From JAAXGI01 sp965206975 (GTDB lineage Bacteria; Gemmatimonadota; Gemmatimonadetes; Longimicrobiales; Gaopeijiaceae): a stretch of DNA of 64,000 nucleotides. Positions within the stretch are counted from its first letter, which is position 1; every line of letters starts with the position of its first letter. A program made the translations under genes and the position numbers. Below, piece after piece: positions 1 through 8,394 of the stretch. The DNA is taken from NCBI GenBank assembly GCA_965206975.1, contig OZ242253.1, forward strand, positions 1,674,001 to 1,738,000, in the 5' to 3' direction. Below the pieces are notes generated by a model, which saw nothing but the letters and a program-made list of their open reading frames with translations, was not told the origin of the DNA and made no database searches.

Positions 1-557
1 GCTCGGGAGTGCGGCACGCTCTGGCCATTGCCGGCAAATGGGGTGCGCAAGACGTGATTGGGACGCTCTTTCGACTGGGGCGTCCCTCGCTCCCACGGCC
101 GACCTTGCGGTGAGCGTGGCGTACCTGGAGGGAGCAGGAGCGAAATCGGTCGTAATCTTGTCGAACTTCCGCCGCCCCCGGAGGAGATCCAGCGGCTTGT
201 CAAAGAGGCCCCGATCCCACCGCAAGTGGAACGACTGGGTAGACGCGGGTTGTGAGGATTGGGGAGCGGGACGTGGGTCAGGGCTCACGGTGACGGGACC
301 CTACCCATGACGAGTGTGGGAATGTGATAGTCGAGCCCGTACGGCGCGCGCGTCCGGCCTTGCGAGCGGGGGAGCGGAATCGGGTCGGTAGGAGCCGGAT
401 TGAGTGCCGATGCGGGAGGCACGGGGAGGGCACAGTACCCGCCGCTCCACTCCCTGACTCTGTCGATGGATCTGCGGCGGTAACCTTTCGAATGGCGTCG
501 GCCCTCGGCATCATTCGGGTGCCCCACGATGTGGACCTCGGAGGACCAGGAGCACGG
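1..557. other. Region upstream of gyrA without a supported gene
   Basis: I see no gene I can defend here. Short open frames run on the plus strand (38-310 and 58-255), but neither shows a recognisable motif and both are interrupted near the window edge. A further frame, open from base 3 to about 110, could be the tail of a gene lying outside the window. The in-frame leftward extension of the gyrase ORF to 324 has a composition unlike any topoisomerase N-terminus and is probably non-coding leader. No clear promoter stands out. Confidence 0.4.
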
Positions 558-3101
558 ATGAACATGGCCCAGCAGCGGGAGCGGATCCTTCCACGCTTGA
601 TCGAAGAGGAGATGCGCGAGGCCTTCCTCGACTACTCCATGAGCGTGATTGTGCAGCGGGCCCTTCCCGACGTCCGGGACGGTCTGAAGCCCGTCCATCG
701 CCGCATCCTCTTCGCGATGAGCGAGCTCGGGCTCCTGCCGGGTCGCCCGCACAAGAAGAGCGCCACGGTCGTGGGAGAGGTGCTTGGGAAGTACCATCCC
801 CACGGGGACGCGGCTGTCTACGATACGCTCGTCCGGATGGTGCAGCACTTCTCGCTGCGATATCCGCTTGTGGACGGACAGGGCAATTTCGGCTCCATCG
901 ACGGAGATCCGGCCGCGGCGTACCGCTACACGGAGGCGAAGCTCTCCGCTATCTCGCTGGAGCTCCTCTCCGACTTGGACAAGGAGACGGTGGAGTGGGC
1001 CCCGAACTTTGACGGCCGGCTCTCCGAGCCGTCCGTCCTCCCGGCGAAGCTCCCGAATCTCCTCGTGAACGGCTCGGCGGGGATCGCCGTCGGAATGTCG
1101 ACGAATATCCCGCCCCACAATCTGGGGGAGGTCACGGCTGCGTTCCGGCGCTTGGTCGAGGATCCGGAGTGCACGGTGGCCGAACTCATGGGGAAGCTCC
1201 CCGGACCCGATCTCCCGACGGGCGGCTTCGTGATTGGGATGGAGGGGATTCGGCAGATGTACGAATCGGGCCGGGGCCGGATCGTAATGAGGGCGAGGAT
1301 CGTCAAGGAGGCGATGCGTGGCGGAAAGGAGCAGCTCGTCGTCACGGAGCTCCCCTACGGCGTCTCCAAGGCCCGGATCATCGAGCAGATCGTGAATCTC
1401 TCACGGAAGGGAAGGATCCCCGAGGTCACCGACGTACGAGACGAGTCCGATCGGGATGGGATGCGCCTTGTCCTTGAGCTCAAGCGGGGAACGAGGGCGC
1501 CGGCCGTCCTTCGGGCCCTGCACCGAAGCACGCACCTGCAAGCGAACTTCGGGGCGATCCTCCTCGCCCTCGACCACGGCGAGCCGAGGGAGTTCAACCT
1601 AAAGGAGCTCCTCGAGCGATACCGGGATCACCGACTCGAGGTTGTCGTCCGCAGGTCCCGACACCAGCTCGAGAAGGCGGAGGCAGAACGGCACGTCGTC
1701 GAGGGCCTCCTGCTGGCGCTTGACCATGTCGACGAAGTGATCGCACTGATCCGGGGCTCGAGAGATCGGGCGACGGCGGCCCGCCGGCTCGAGGAGCGCT
1801 TCGGACTCTCGGAAGCGCAGGCGGAGGCGATCCTCCGGATGCGGCTCGGACAGCTCACGGCGCTCGACCGCGAAGAGCTAGTGGAACGCCGACGAACGCT
1901 CGGGAGGCTCATCGCAGAGCTGAGGGCACTCCTCGATAGCGAGGATAGGCAGCTGGCGCTCGTGGTCGAGGAGCTGAGCGAGTTGACCGAGGAGTTTGGA
2001 GACGCGCGCCGGACCGTCATCCTCGCGGAGGGCGAAGGGGAGGAAGTGCCGGCAGCGGACGTCGTCGCGGACGAGGACGTCGTGATCACCGTCAGCCGCC
2101 AGGGATTCGCGAAGCGGATCCCGGTCCACCTCTACCGGCGTCGCGTCCGGAGCGGGAAGCCGCTGGCTGGAATGGAGAACTACCAGGACGACTGGCTCGA
2201 ACGCGTCTTCTTGGCCCGGAGTCGGGGCTGGGTACTCGCATTCTCGGAACGTGGGCGTGCCCACTTTCTCCGAGTCTTGGATATGCCGGAGTCGTCGCGG
2301 GCGTCCCGGGGACAGTCCGTCTACGCGCTCGCCCGGGCGGATCGACGGGACCGGATCGTTGCCCTCGTGCCGGTGAACCAGCTGGGCGGGGACAACAGGG
2401 TGCTCCTCTTCGTTTCCCGCAGCGGCGTCGTGAAGCGCACGGGCTTGGAGGAGTTCGGCAATCCGAGGGCGGGCGGAGTCATCGCCTCGGGCGTCAGGGA
2501 GGGGGACGGGATCATCGACGTCGTTCTCTCCGACGAGAGGTCGCAGGTGATGCTGCTGACGAGAAACGGCCGCGCGATCCGCTTCGAGGGCAAGGAGATC
2601 CCCATCATGGGGCGGACCGCTCAGGGGGTGAAGGGGATCGACCTGAGGGACGATGACCGGGTCGTCGGGGCGATTCTGGTTCGGAGAGATGCCTCCGTCC
2701 TTACGATGAGCGGGAGTGGGTGGGCGAAGCGGACCCCGCTCTCGGAGTTTCCCCTTCAGAAGCGTGGCGGCCTTGGAACGCTGGCCATTCCATCAGGGGC
2801 CGAAACAGGGCTCGTCAGCGCTCTGGAGGTCGTAGCGGATGACGAGGTTGCGGTCGTGACCGCCAGCGGCGCAGTGAGCCATCTGGATGTTCAGACGGTG
2901 CCGGAGCAAGGACGGCGGACCCTTGGCGGTCGAGTCGTCCGGCTTCCGCCCGGCGATCATGTCGTCGAGATGACACGGAGCATCGGCTCAGCTGGGGCCG
3001 GGGAGGCTCCGTCCGCGCCGCGCCGAGGCGGGGACCCTCGGGGCCCATCCTCGGTGGAGGGTGCCGGCGTCGGTCAAGTGGAGCTGTTCGATCCGAAGTA
3101 A
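558..3101 (+). CDS. gyrA: Type IIA topoisomerase subunit A (GyrA/ParC-like)
   Basis: Breakage-reunion subunit of DNA gyrase or topoisomerase IV, 847 residues. I start at the ATG at 558 (MNMAQQRERIL), because homology begins there and not in the 78-codon upstream extension. The DNA-linking tyrosine is Tyr124 in the R-Y-T-E motif. The quinolone pocket reads H-G-D-A-A-V-Y-D (residues 82-89), with Ala where Escherichia coli GyrA has Ser83 and the acidic Asp87 equivalent kept. A six-bladed C-terminal domain follows from about residue 500. The place of the blade-1 GyrA box (QRRGGKG in gyrases) is occupied by R-R-R-V-R-S-G-K (about residue 525). The only similar string, QKRGGLG near residue 733, sits in the blade-5 position, where gyrases also have one. 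No gyrB/parE partner is adjacent. Topoisomerase subunit is certain; gyrase versus topo IV is open. Confidence 0.93.
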   Translation: MNMAQQRERILPRLIEEEMREAFLDYSMSVIVQRALPDVRDGLKPVHRRILFAMSELGLLPGRPHKKSATVVGEVLGKYHPHGDAAVYDTLVRMVQHFSLRYPLVDGQGNFGSIDGDPAAAYRYTEAKLSAISLELLSDLDKETVEWAPNFDGRLSEPSVLPAKLPNLLVNGSAGIAVGMSTNIPPHNLGEVTAAFRRLVEDPECTVAELMGKLPGPDLPTGGFVIGMEGIRQMYESGRGRIVMRARIVKEAMRGGKEQLVVTELPYGVSKARIIEQIVNLSRKGRIPEVTDVRDESDRDGMRLVLELKRGTRAPAVLRALHRSTHLQANFGAILLALDHGEPREFNLKELLERYRDHRLEVVVRRSRHQLEKAEAERHVVEGLLLALDHVDEVIALIRGSRDRATAARRLEERFGLSEAQAEAILRMRLGQLTALDREELVERRRTLGRLIAELRALLDSEDRQLALVVEELSELTEEFGDARRTVILAEGEGEEVPAADVVADEDVVITVSRQGFAKRIPVHLYRRRVRSGKPLAGMENYQDDWLERVFLARSRGWVLAFSERGRAHFLRVLDMPESSRASRGQSVYALARADRRDRIVALVPVNQLGGDNRVLLFVSRSGVVKRTGLEEFGNPRAGGVIASGVREGDGIIDVVLSDERSQVMLLTRNGRAIRFEGKEIPIMGRTAQGVKGIDLRDDDRVVGAILVRRDASVLTMSGSGWAKRTPLSEFPLQKRGGLGTLAIPSGAETGLVSALEVVADDEVAVVTASGAVSHLDVQTVPEQGRRTLGGRVVRLPPGDHVVEMTRSIGSAGAGEAPSAPRRGGDPRGPSSVEGAGVGQVELFDPK

Positions 3102-3104
3102 CGG

Positions 3105-3713
3105 CTAGCGCAATCTGGCCAGCAGATCGTTCAGGATCCGCCGCGTGAGTCCCCAGACCAGACGGCCCTCGAGAGCAATCGCGGGGAAGGAGAGGGTGCC
3201 GCCCGCAGCGCGGCGATGGTAGGCGCTCTGGTTTCGAGGATCGAGAAGGCGATCGAGAGGCGTCCAGAAGGTGTGCGCCACCTCGGGGGAGGGTTGGCCT
3301 GCCACGGTGCCCGCCGGGACAGCAAAGACCAGCGGCAGGACGGAGAGTCGGGCGAGATGCACGGATTCGGGTTCGACCACCTCGAGGCGTCCGAGCGCGC
3401 GTCCGCACGAGTTCAGCTCGATCGCGGTCTCCTCGAAGGTTTCCCGCACGGCGGTCTCAAGGAGAGTCCGGTCCCGGGCCTCGTGCCGCCCGCCCGGCAG
3501 CGCCATGTGACCGGACCACGGGTCCCCCTTCGACTCCGCCCGCTCGATGAGGAGCACCTCCGTAGAATCGTCTCTGGGTCGTAGCACCACTGCTACCGCC
3601 GCGGTCCATCCACCCTCGTGCGGCTGCGGGTCGTCCGTTGCCCCGCGGTAAGGATCGACCCCCGGCACGGCGATCAACCCCGATGGAGCTCCTCTCTCCT
3701 CCGGTCCGGCCAC
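3105..3713 (-). CDS. NUDIX hydrolase, CoA pyrophosphatase type
   Basis: Predicted cytoplasmic NUDIX hydrolase of 202 residues, resembling the NudL/CoA-diphosphatase branch that splits CoA into phosphopantetheine and 3',5'-ADP. The Nudix box lies at about residues 74-98: the L-P-G-G-R start, an Asp eight residues on, then R-E-T-F-E-E as metal-binding core. The glycine usually closing the box is Ala, and the spacing matches NudL rather than MutT. Upstream S-G-H-M-A-L-P-G-G is the CoA-family lead-in. It ends 3 bases from the convergent topoisomerase stop and begins 4 bases after the queE stop, so it is probably co-transcribed with queE. Substrate is family inference. Confidence 0.85.
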   Translation of the reverse strand: MAGPEERGAPSGLIAVPGVDPYRGATDDPQPHEGGWTAAVAVVLRPRDDSTEVLLIERAESKGDPWSGHMALPGGRHEARDRTLLETAVRETFEETAIELNSCGRALGRLEVVEPESVHLARLSVLPLVFAVPAGTVAGQPSPEVAHTFWTPLDRLLDPRNQSAYHRRAAGGTLSFPAIALEGRLVWGLTRRILNDLLARLR

Positions 3714-3717
3714 GCCC

Positions 3718-4392
3718 TCAGACCCCCCGTCGGTCAGGTTCCCAAATTTGCTTGTGGAGCTGCGTCTGGACTCGGACCGGAAGCCGGTCCTCGAGCACCC
3801 ATGTGGCCAGGCTCTCGAGCCCGGGGCCGTTCTCTCCCCAGACGGGCGACAGAAGGAGTGCCCCTAGGGTTCCTTCCTCGATGCGTCGGTCCAGCCCTCG
3901 GCCTCGGATCACGGTGCAGCACCACTCGTAGTCGGATCGCCCGGCGATCACGAACTTGACTTCGTCGTTGCAGTCCAGATGCCCAAGGTTCTCCCAGCGG
4001 TTGCGGTGGCACTCGCCCGAGCCCGGGCACTTGAGGTCCATGATCACGCGGGCGCGAGGATCCAGATCGGATATGTCTTCGGATCCCGAGGTCTCGATGA
4101 GCACGGTGAAGTCCTCACTTACGAGGCGGGCCACGAGGGAGAAGGCATGCTTGTGGGCGAGTGGCTCTCCCCCGGTGATCTCGACGAGCGGGCACCCGAC
4201 CTCTCGGACTCGATTGAGGATGTCGTCCAGAGAGAGCTTCTTGCCCCCGTGAAAGGCGTAGGCCGTATCGCACCAGACGCATCGGAGCGGGCAGCCGGTC
4301 AACCGAACGAAGGTGCAGGGGGTCCCGACCCAGGTAGACTCGCCTTGGATCGAGTGGAAGATCTCTGTGACACGGAGGAAGGGGCTACTCAA
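3718..4392 (-). CDS. queE: 7-carboxy-7-deazaguanine synthase
   Basis: Radical SAM enzyme converting 6-carboxytetrahydropterin to 7-carboxy-7-deazaguanine in queuosine precursor synthesis; 224 residues, normal for the family. The cluster-binding motif C-x3-C-x2-C is at Cys34, Cys38 and Cys41 (G-C-P-L-R-C-V-W-C-D), preceded by the typical F-H-S-I-Q-G-E-S. The S-adenosylmethionine contact G-G-E-P is near residue 74. A longer open frame exists upstream to 4566, but homology starts at the TTG at 4392, whose last two bases overlap the TGA of the upstream gene (TTGA), suggesting translational coupling. The tRNA-stage enzyme queG is in the same window (21.5 kb); queC and queD are not seen here. Confidence 0.92.
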   Translation of the reverse strand: MSSPFLRVTEIFHSIQGESTWVGTPCTFVRLTGCPLRCVWCDTAYAFHGGKKLSLDDILNRVREVGCPLVEITGGEPLAHKHAFSLVARLVSEDFTVLIETSGSEDISDLDPRARVIMDLKCPGSGECHRNRWENLGHLDCNDEVKFVIAGRSDYEWCCTVIRGRGLDRRIEEGTLGALLLSPVWGENGPGLESLATWVLEDRLPVRVQTQLHKQIWEPDRRGV

Positions 4393-4778
4393 GAAGGGTC
4401 CCTCTCCGAAGTGGCGTGAGCCTCGCGGATCGCCTCGTCGAGGAGCTGCTTGACCCGCCGGAGGGAGATCTTGACGAGCTCGCCAAGGACCGCTTCTCGG
4501 CTGACGCCCCTCTGCAACGTCGAGGTCTCGAGGTGCCCCACCACCCCCAGACCTGTGGCGGCCCAACGCGGAAAGACGAGGTATCCCTCGTATGGAGCGA
4601 GGAGGTTCGGCGCCTGCTCCACCTCAGCCGACACGGTGTAAGGCTCGCCGTCCAGGCCCTCGAACGCGGGGGGGCGGTTGTGCTCCTCTAGGTAGCCGCC
4701 AAGCGTCACGTCGGCGTGGGCGTGGACGGGCCCTTCGGTGCGAGCGTTAGCCCGGCCTTGCTCGCTTGCCTCCGACAT
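4389..4778 (-). CDS. Conserved-looking hypothetical protein upstream of queE
   Basis: Unrecognised soluble protein of 129 residues with no signal peptide or membrane segment. I chose the ATG at 4778, which has a GGGGA ribosome site six bases upstream; a TTG 18 bases earlier is the alternative. The middle is acidic and aromatic (E-E-H-N-R-P-P-A-F-E-G) and the C-terminus (about residues 85-120) looks like one amphipathic helix rich in Arg, Lys and Glu. Its stop overlaps the queE start, so the two are likely made together. A link to 7-deazaguanine synthesis is only suggested by that coupling. Confidence 0.6.
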   Translation of the reverse strand: MSEASEQGRANARTEGPVHAHADVTLGGYLEEHNRPPAFEGLDGEPYTVSAEVEQAPNLLAPYEGYLVFPRWAATGLGVVGHLETSTLQRGVSREAVLGELVKISLRRVKQLLDEAIREAHATSERDPS

Positions 4779-5125
4779 CCGTATTCCCCTTTTCAAGCGG
4801 TGCGCTGCGACCTCGCTACAAGCTTAGGTGCTGTGCTAGCGGGAAGACAGCCCGGGCCGGGCCGGGCATTGGGGCCTTGAGCGTCGCCGTAGTCCGCCGG
4901 CCGCCGGAGCGCGGCTACGCCCCAGCCCACGCATCGCGCATTCGTTCAGCAGGGTTGGCGAAATGCTTCGCGGCGCGTATTTCCTACCCATTGGCAGAAG
5001 ATCGGACACGCTTGACAATGGAGCGCAAGTTCACCACGGCGCGGGACGGATGTCGCCCACTCTCACGGGAGCTAATCCTCCGGGTACCGGTAGCCCTCCC
5101 GCCAATCCATTGAGAGGCATCGCAC
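4779..5125. other. Intergenic region between divergent transcripts
   Basis: Between the minus-strand unknown gene and the plus-strand permease. Open frames here have no credible protein character. A TTGACA hexamer stands at 5012-5017, but I find no convincing -10 at the right distance. The permease start at 5126 is preceded by a GAGAGG ribosome site. No hairpin or repeat stood out. Confidence 0.4.
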
Positions 5126-5470
5126 ATGGACGCTCAAGAGACCAGCCGAAACACCGGCGTGCGCTACGAGCCTGACGAGAAGCCGCCGATCCTCCTCTCC
5201 GCGGGCCTTGGACTGCAACTGGCCGTCCTCTGCGTCGCCGGCATCGTACTGACTCCGGCGATCGTGATTCGGGCTGCGGGTGGAACCGACACCTTCCTTG
5301 CCTGGGCCGTCTTCGCCTCGGTGGCGATCAGCGGTGTCAGCACACTGACCCAGGCCGTGCGGCTCGGCCGTATCGGTGCTGGCTACGTGCTGCTGATGGG
5401 CACCTCCGGAGCGTTCATTGCGGTCTGCATAACGGCGATCGCTCAAGGTGGACCGGCGTTGCTGGCCACG

Positions 5471-5478
5471 CTGGTCCT
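5471..5478 (+). repeat. Left target-site duplication CTGGTCCT
   Basis: Eight bases, CTGGTCCT, immediately outside the left end of the insertion sequence. They are repeated exactly at 6933-6940. Eight-base duplications are usual for the IS256 family. Confidence 0.9.
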
Positions 5479-6932
5479 GAAGCTGTCCCAACCGTAGTTG
5501 AAGGTTCCTGAAAGGGGAGAAAGAAAAGTGGTGGCCCCGGGGGTCCCGGGCCGATAGGCTCGGGTAGGCAAAAACCCCAACACGGAGCCACCACGATGAA
5601 GAGAACGTACGAGGCAAGGGATCGGGCGGACAAGCGCGCGATCAGGGAGTTCCTGAAGCGGGAGGGGCAGTTTCTGCTTCCGCTGCTTGAGCTCGTGGAG
5701 CAGACGGAGGTCGCGATCGACGAAGTCATCCAGGTGATGGGACGAGCGACGATCGAAGCGGTGCTGGAGATGAGCGCCGAGGGTGTGGCAGGCGTGAAGC
5801 AGGCAGGTCGGTCACGAGCGGAAGACGACACGGCGTGGTATGGCCGGCAGGGTGGTGTGGTTTACCTGTCGGACCGGAAGGTGCGTGTGGAGCGGCCACG
5901 GCTCAGGCGCCGGGGCGCCGGGGAGGGTGGCGAGGTCGAGGTGCCGGCGTACGCAGCGATGCGGAGACCGGGCGCCGTGGCGGATCGGATGCTCGAGGTC
6001 CTGATGGCGGGGGTGAGCACGCGGAAGTACGGCCGTGTGATCGGTGAGATGGCCGACACGGTCGGGGTGAGCAAGTCGGCGGTGAGCCGTGAGACGGTCG
6101 AGGCCTCTGAGCGCGTGCTGAAGGAGCTGATGGAGCGCCGGCTGGATGCGTGGGTCCTGGTGATCTACCTGGACGGGATCCGGATGGGCTCGCACCACGT
6201 GCTTGCTGCGGTAGGCGTGGACTCAGACGGAAAGAAGCACGTGCTGGGCGTGAGGGAAGGAGCGAGTGAGAACGCCGAGGTGACCAGCGCGCTCCTAGAG
6301 GATCTGGTCGAGCGCGGCCTGGACCCGGGCAGGCGGCGGCTGTTCGTGATCGATGGCTCGAAAGCGCTCAGGAAGGCGATCGAGAAGGTGTTCGGCCAAC
6401 GTCACCCCATCCAGCGCTGCCGCAACCACAAGCTCCGCAACGTGCTGGGTCATCTGCCGAAGGATCAGCATCCTCAGGTGAAGGCGGCGTTCCGGGCGGC
6501 GATGAAGCTGGACGCGAAGCAGGGCGAGCAGAAGCTCGAGCAGCTCGCCCGATGGCTCGAGCGCGACCACCCCTCGGCCTCGGCCAGCCTGCGCGAAGGC
6601 CTCAGCGAGATGTTCACGATCAACCGGCTCGGCCTCCCGCCGCGGCTGAGGAAGTGCCTGGGCTCGACCAACCTGATCGACAGCACCCACTCGGGCGTAA
6701 GACGGAAGACCCGCAGGGTGACCAACTGGAAGAACGGAGCGATGGCCTTGCGCTGGGCCGCGGCCTCGTTCGTGGAGACCGAGAAGAGCTACCGGAGGAT
6801 CATCGGCTACGACCAGCTCTGGATGCTCAGGGCCCACCTCGACGACCATGAACCGGTTGCCGAAATGAGAAAGGCAGGCTAACCAAGAGACTCTCCGGAG
6901 CCACCACCTTCAACTGTCAGCGGGACACCATC
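5479..6932 (+). mobile_element. IS256-family insertion sequence, 1454 bp
   Basis: Complete insertion sequence bounded by 27-bp imperfect terminal inverted repeats at 5479-5505 and 6906-6932. They match at 19 of 27 positions: the outer part shares TGTCCC and the inner part shares AGTTGAAGGT exactly. It is flanked by the exact 8-bp duplication CTGGTCCT. It carries one transposase gene in the same direction as the interrupted permease. Just inside both ends is a second inverted motif, GTGGTGGC followed by CCGG. Intact ends, intact duplication and an open transposase frame suggest a recent insertion. No second copy is visible in this window. Confidence 0.93.
5596..6882 (+). CDS. IS256-family (mutator-type) transposase
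   Basis: DDE transposase of 428 residues, full length for the family. Catalytic candidates are Asp193 (Y-L-D-G-I), Asp253 (V-I-D-G-S-K-A-L) and Glu334 (L-R-E-G-L), with the family C-x2-H motif at Cys275/His278 (R-C-R-N-H-K-L-R-N). The C-terminal helix has the typical G-S-T-N-L-I-D-S and W-K-N-G. The N-terminal third is helical and likely binds the terminal repeats. The frame is uninterrupted, so the element may still be active. It is the only gene in the element and has its own short upstream leader (5506-5595). Confidence 0.95.
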   Translation: MKRTYEARDRADKRAIREFLKREGQFLLPLLELVEQTEVAIDEVIQVMGRATIEAVLEMSAEGVAGVKQAGRSRAEDDTAWYGRQGGVVYLSDRKVRVERPRLRRRGAGEGGEVEVPAYAAMRRPGAVADRMLEVLMAGVSTRKYGRVIGEMADTVGVSKSAVSRETVEASERVLKELMERRLDAWVLVIYLDGIRMGSHHVLAAVGVDSDGKKHVLGVREGASENAEVTSALLEDLVERGLDPGRRRLFVIDGSKALRKAIEKVFGQRHPIQRCRNHKLRNVLGHLPKDQHPQVKAAFRAAMKLDAKQGEQKLEQLARWLERDHPSASASLREGLSEMFTINRLGLPPRLRKCLGSTNLIDSTHSGVRRKTRRVTNWKNGAMALRWAAASFVETEKSYRRIIGYDQLWMLRAHLDDHEPVAEMRKAG

Positions 6933-6940
6933 CTGGTCCT
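6933..6940 (+). repeat. Right target-site duplication CTGGTCCT
   Basis: Exact copy of the left flank CTGGTCCT, directly after the right terminal inverted repeat. It is in the permease reading frame (Leu-Val-Leu), which is why precise loss of the element would restore the gene. Confidence 0.9.
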
Positions 6941-8394
6941 CGTCTCTTCGCTCTTCCAGTTTGGACTGTCGTCAAGGCTCTCGCTCTTTCGCCGGATCTT
7001 CACACCGACTGTGGCGGGGACCGTGATCATGCTCATTCCGGTCACGATCATCCCGCTCATGTTCGACCTGTTGACCGATGTGCCGGACGGGGCTCCGCCG
7101 AGCGCGCCGGGGTTCTCCGCGTTGGTCACGCTCCTCGTCATCAGCGGCCTCGCGCTAAAGGCACGAGGCGCGCTCCGCCTATGGGCGCCGGTCGGCGGCG
7201 TCGCTGCCGGATCGATCGTGGCGGGGTTCTTCGGAATCTACGACACGAACCTTGTTGCCGAAGCGGCGTGGATCGGACTTCCCTCGGGAGGGTGGCCGGG
7301 TCTGGATCTGAGCTTCGGACCGACCTTCTGGACCCTGCTTCCAGCCTTCGTCTTCGTCACTCTGGTCGGTGCCATAGAAACCATCGGGGATGCGGTTGCG
7401 ATTCAGCGTGTCTCCCACCGCCAGGCCCGCGCCGTCGATTTTCGCGCCGTGCAAGGTGCACTGGCCGCCGATGGATTGGGAAACCTCCTGTCCGGTTTGG
7501 CCGGCACGGTCCCAAACACCACGTACTCGACGAGCATATCGGTGACCGAGCTCACCGGGGTCGGAGCGCGGAGGGTCGGCTTGGCGGTGGGCGCGGCGTT
7601 CATCGGGTTGGCGTTTCTGCCCAAGGCACTCGCCGTGCTACTGGCGATACCGGGACCCGTCGCGGCGGCCTACATCACGGTCCTGATGGCGATGCTATTC
7701 GTGGTCGGGATGAAGATCGTCGTGCAGGACGGTGTCGACTACCGAAAGGGCTTGGTCGTTGGGGTGTCGTTTTGGATCGGGGTGGGGTTCCAGAATGGCC
7801 AGATATTCCCGGAGTATTTTGCCGGCTTCGCGGCTGGTCTTCTGCAGAACGGGATGACGGCTGGCGGTCTGGCGGCGATCCTCATGACGATGTTCGTGGA
7901 ACTGACGAGTCCCCCCCGAAGGCAGATGGAGGCTGAGTGCAGTCTGTCAGCCCTTCCGAGGATCCAGCAGTTCCTGAGCGGCTTCGCATCCCAGCACGGC
8001 TGGGGGCAAGCAATGCAGAACCGCCTCGACACGGTGGCGGAGGAGACCTTGCTGACCCTCTTCCAGCAGGATGGGGTCGACGACGCGCCAGAAACGCGAC
8101 GCCTGCAGCTAGTGGCTTACCGGGACGAAGGCGGTGCCGTCCTTGAACTCATCGCTTCGAGCGGCGACGAAGAGAACCTTCAGGACCGGGTCGCCCTGCT
8201 CGGCGAGACCACGGACGCCACCTCCGCGGAGCGGGAGATCTCTCTCAGGCTGCTCCGGCATGTCGCATCCTCAATCCGGCACCAGCAATACCATGACACC
8301 GACATCGTCACCGGCCACGTGAAGGCCCCGGATCCGCATGCGTAGTCCGAACACTGGACAGGAATGGCGAAGTGGATCCAAGTTGAGCTTCCCT

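Larger units (their letters stand above)
5126..8345 (+). pseudogene. NCS2 xanthine/uracil permease, split by an IS256-family insertion
   Basis: Nucleobase:cation symporter-2 family permease broken by a mobile element at 5479-6932. The left piece (5126-5478) has the N-terminal leader D-E-K-P-P and first membrane helices. The right piece (6933-8345) carries the remaining helices, including V-A-G-T-V-I-M-L-I and the G-A-I-E-T-I-G-D substrate region. Removing the element and one copy of the 8-bp duplication joins the halves in frame (L-L-A-T-L-V-L-V-S-S-L-F-Q-F) into a 585-residue protein. About 140 residues after the last helix form a soluble domain containing L-D-T-V-A-E-E-T, possibly a degenerate ATPase-like fold. 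The left piece as it stands ends four codons into the element; an internal ATG at 7011 could start a truncated product, but this is unlikely to transport. Confidence 0.9.

Noticed and set aside
5012..5040. TTGACA as a promoter for the permease
   Set aside because: No acceptable -10 within 15-19 bases.
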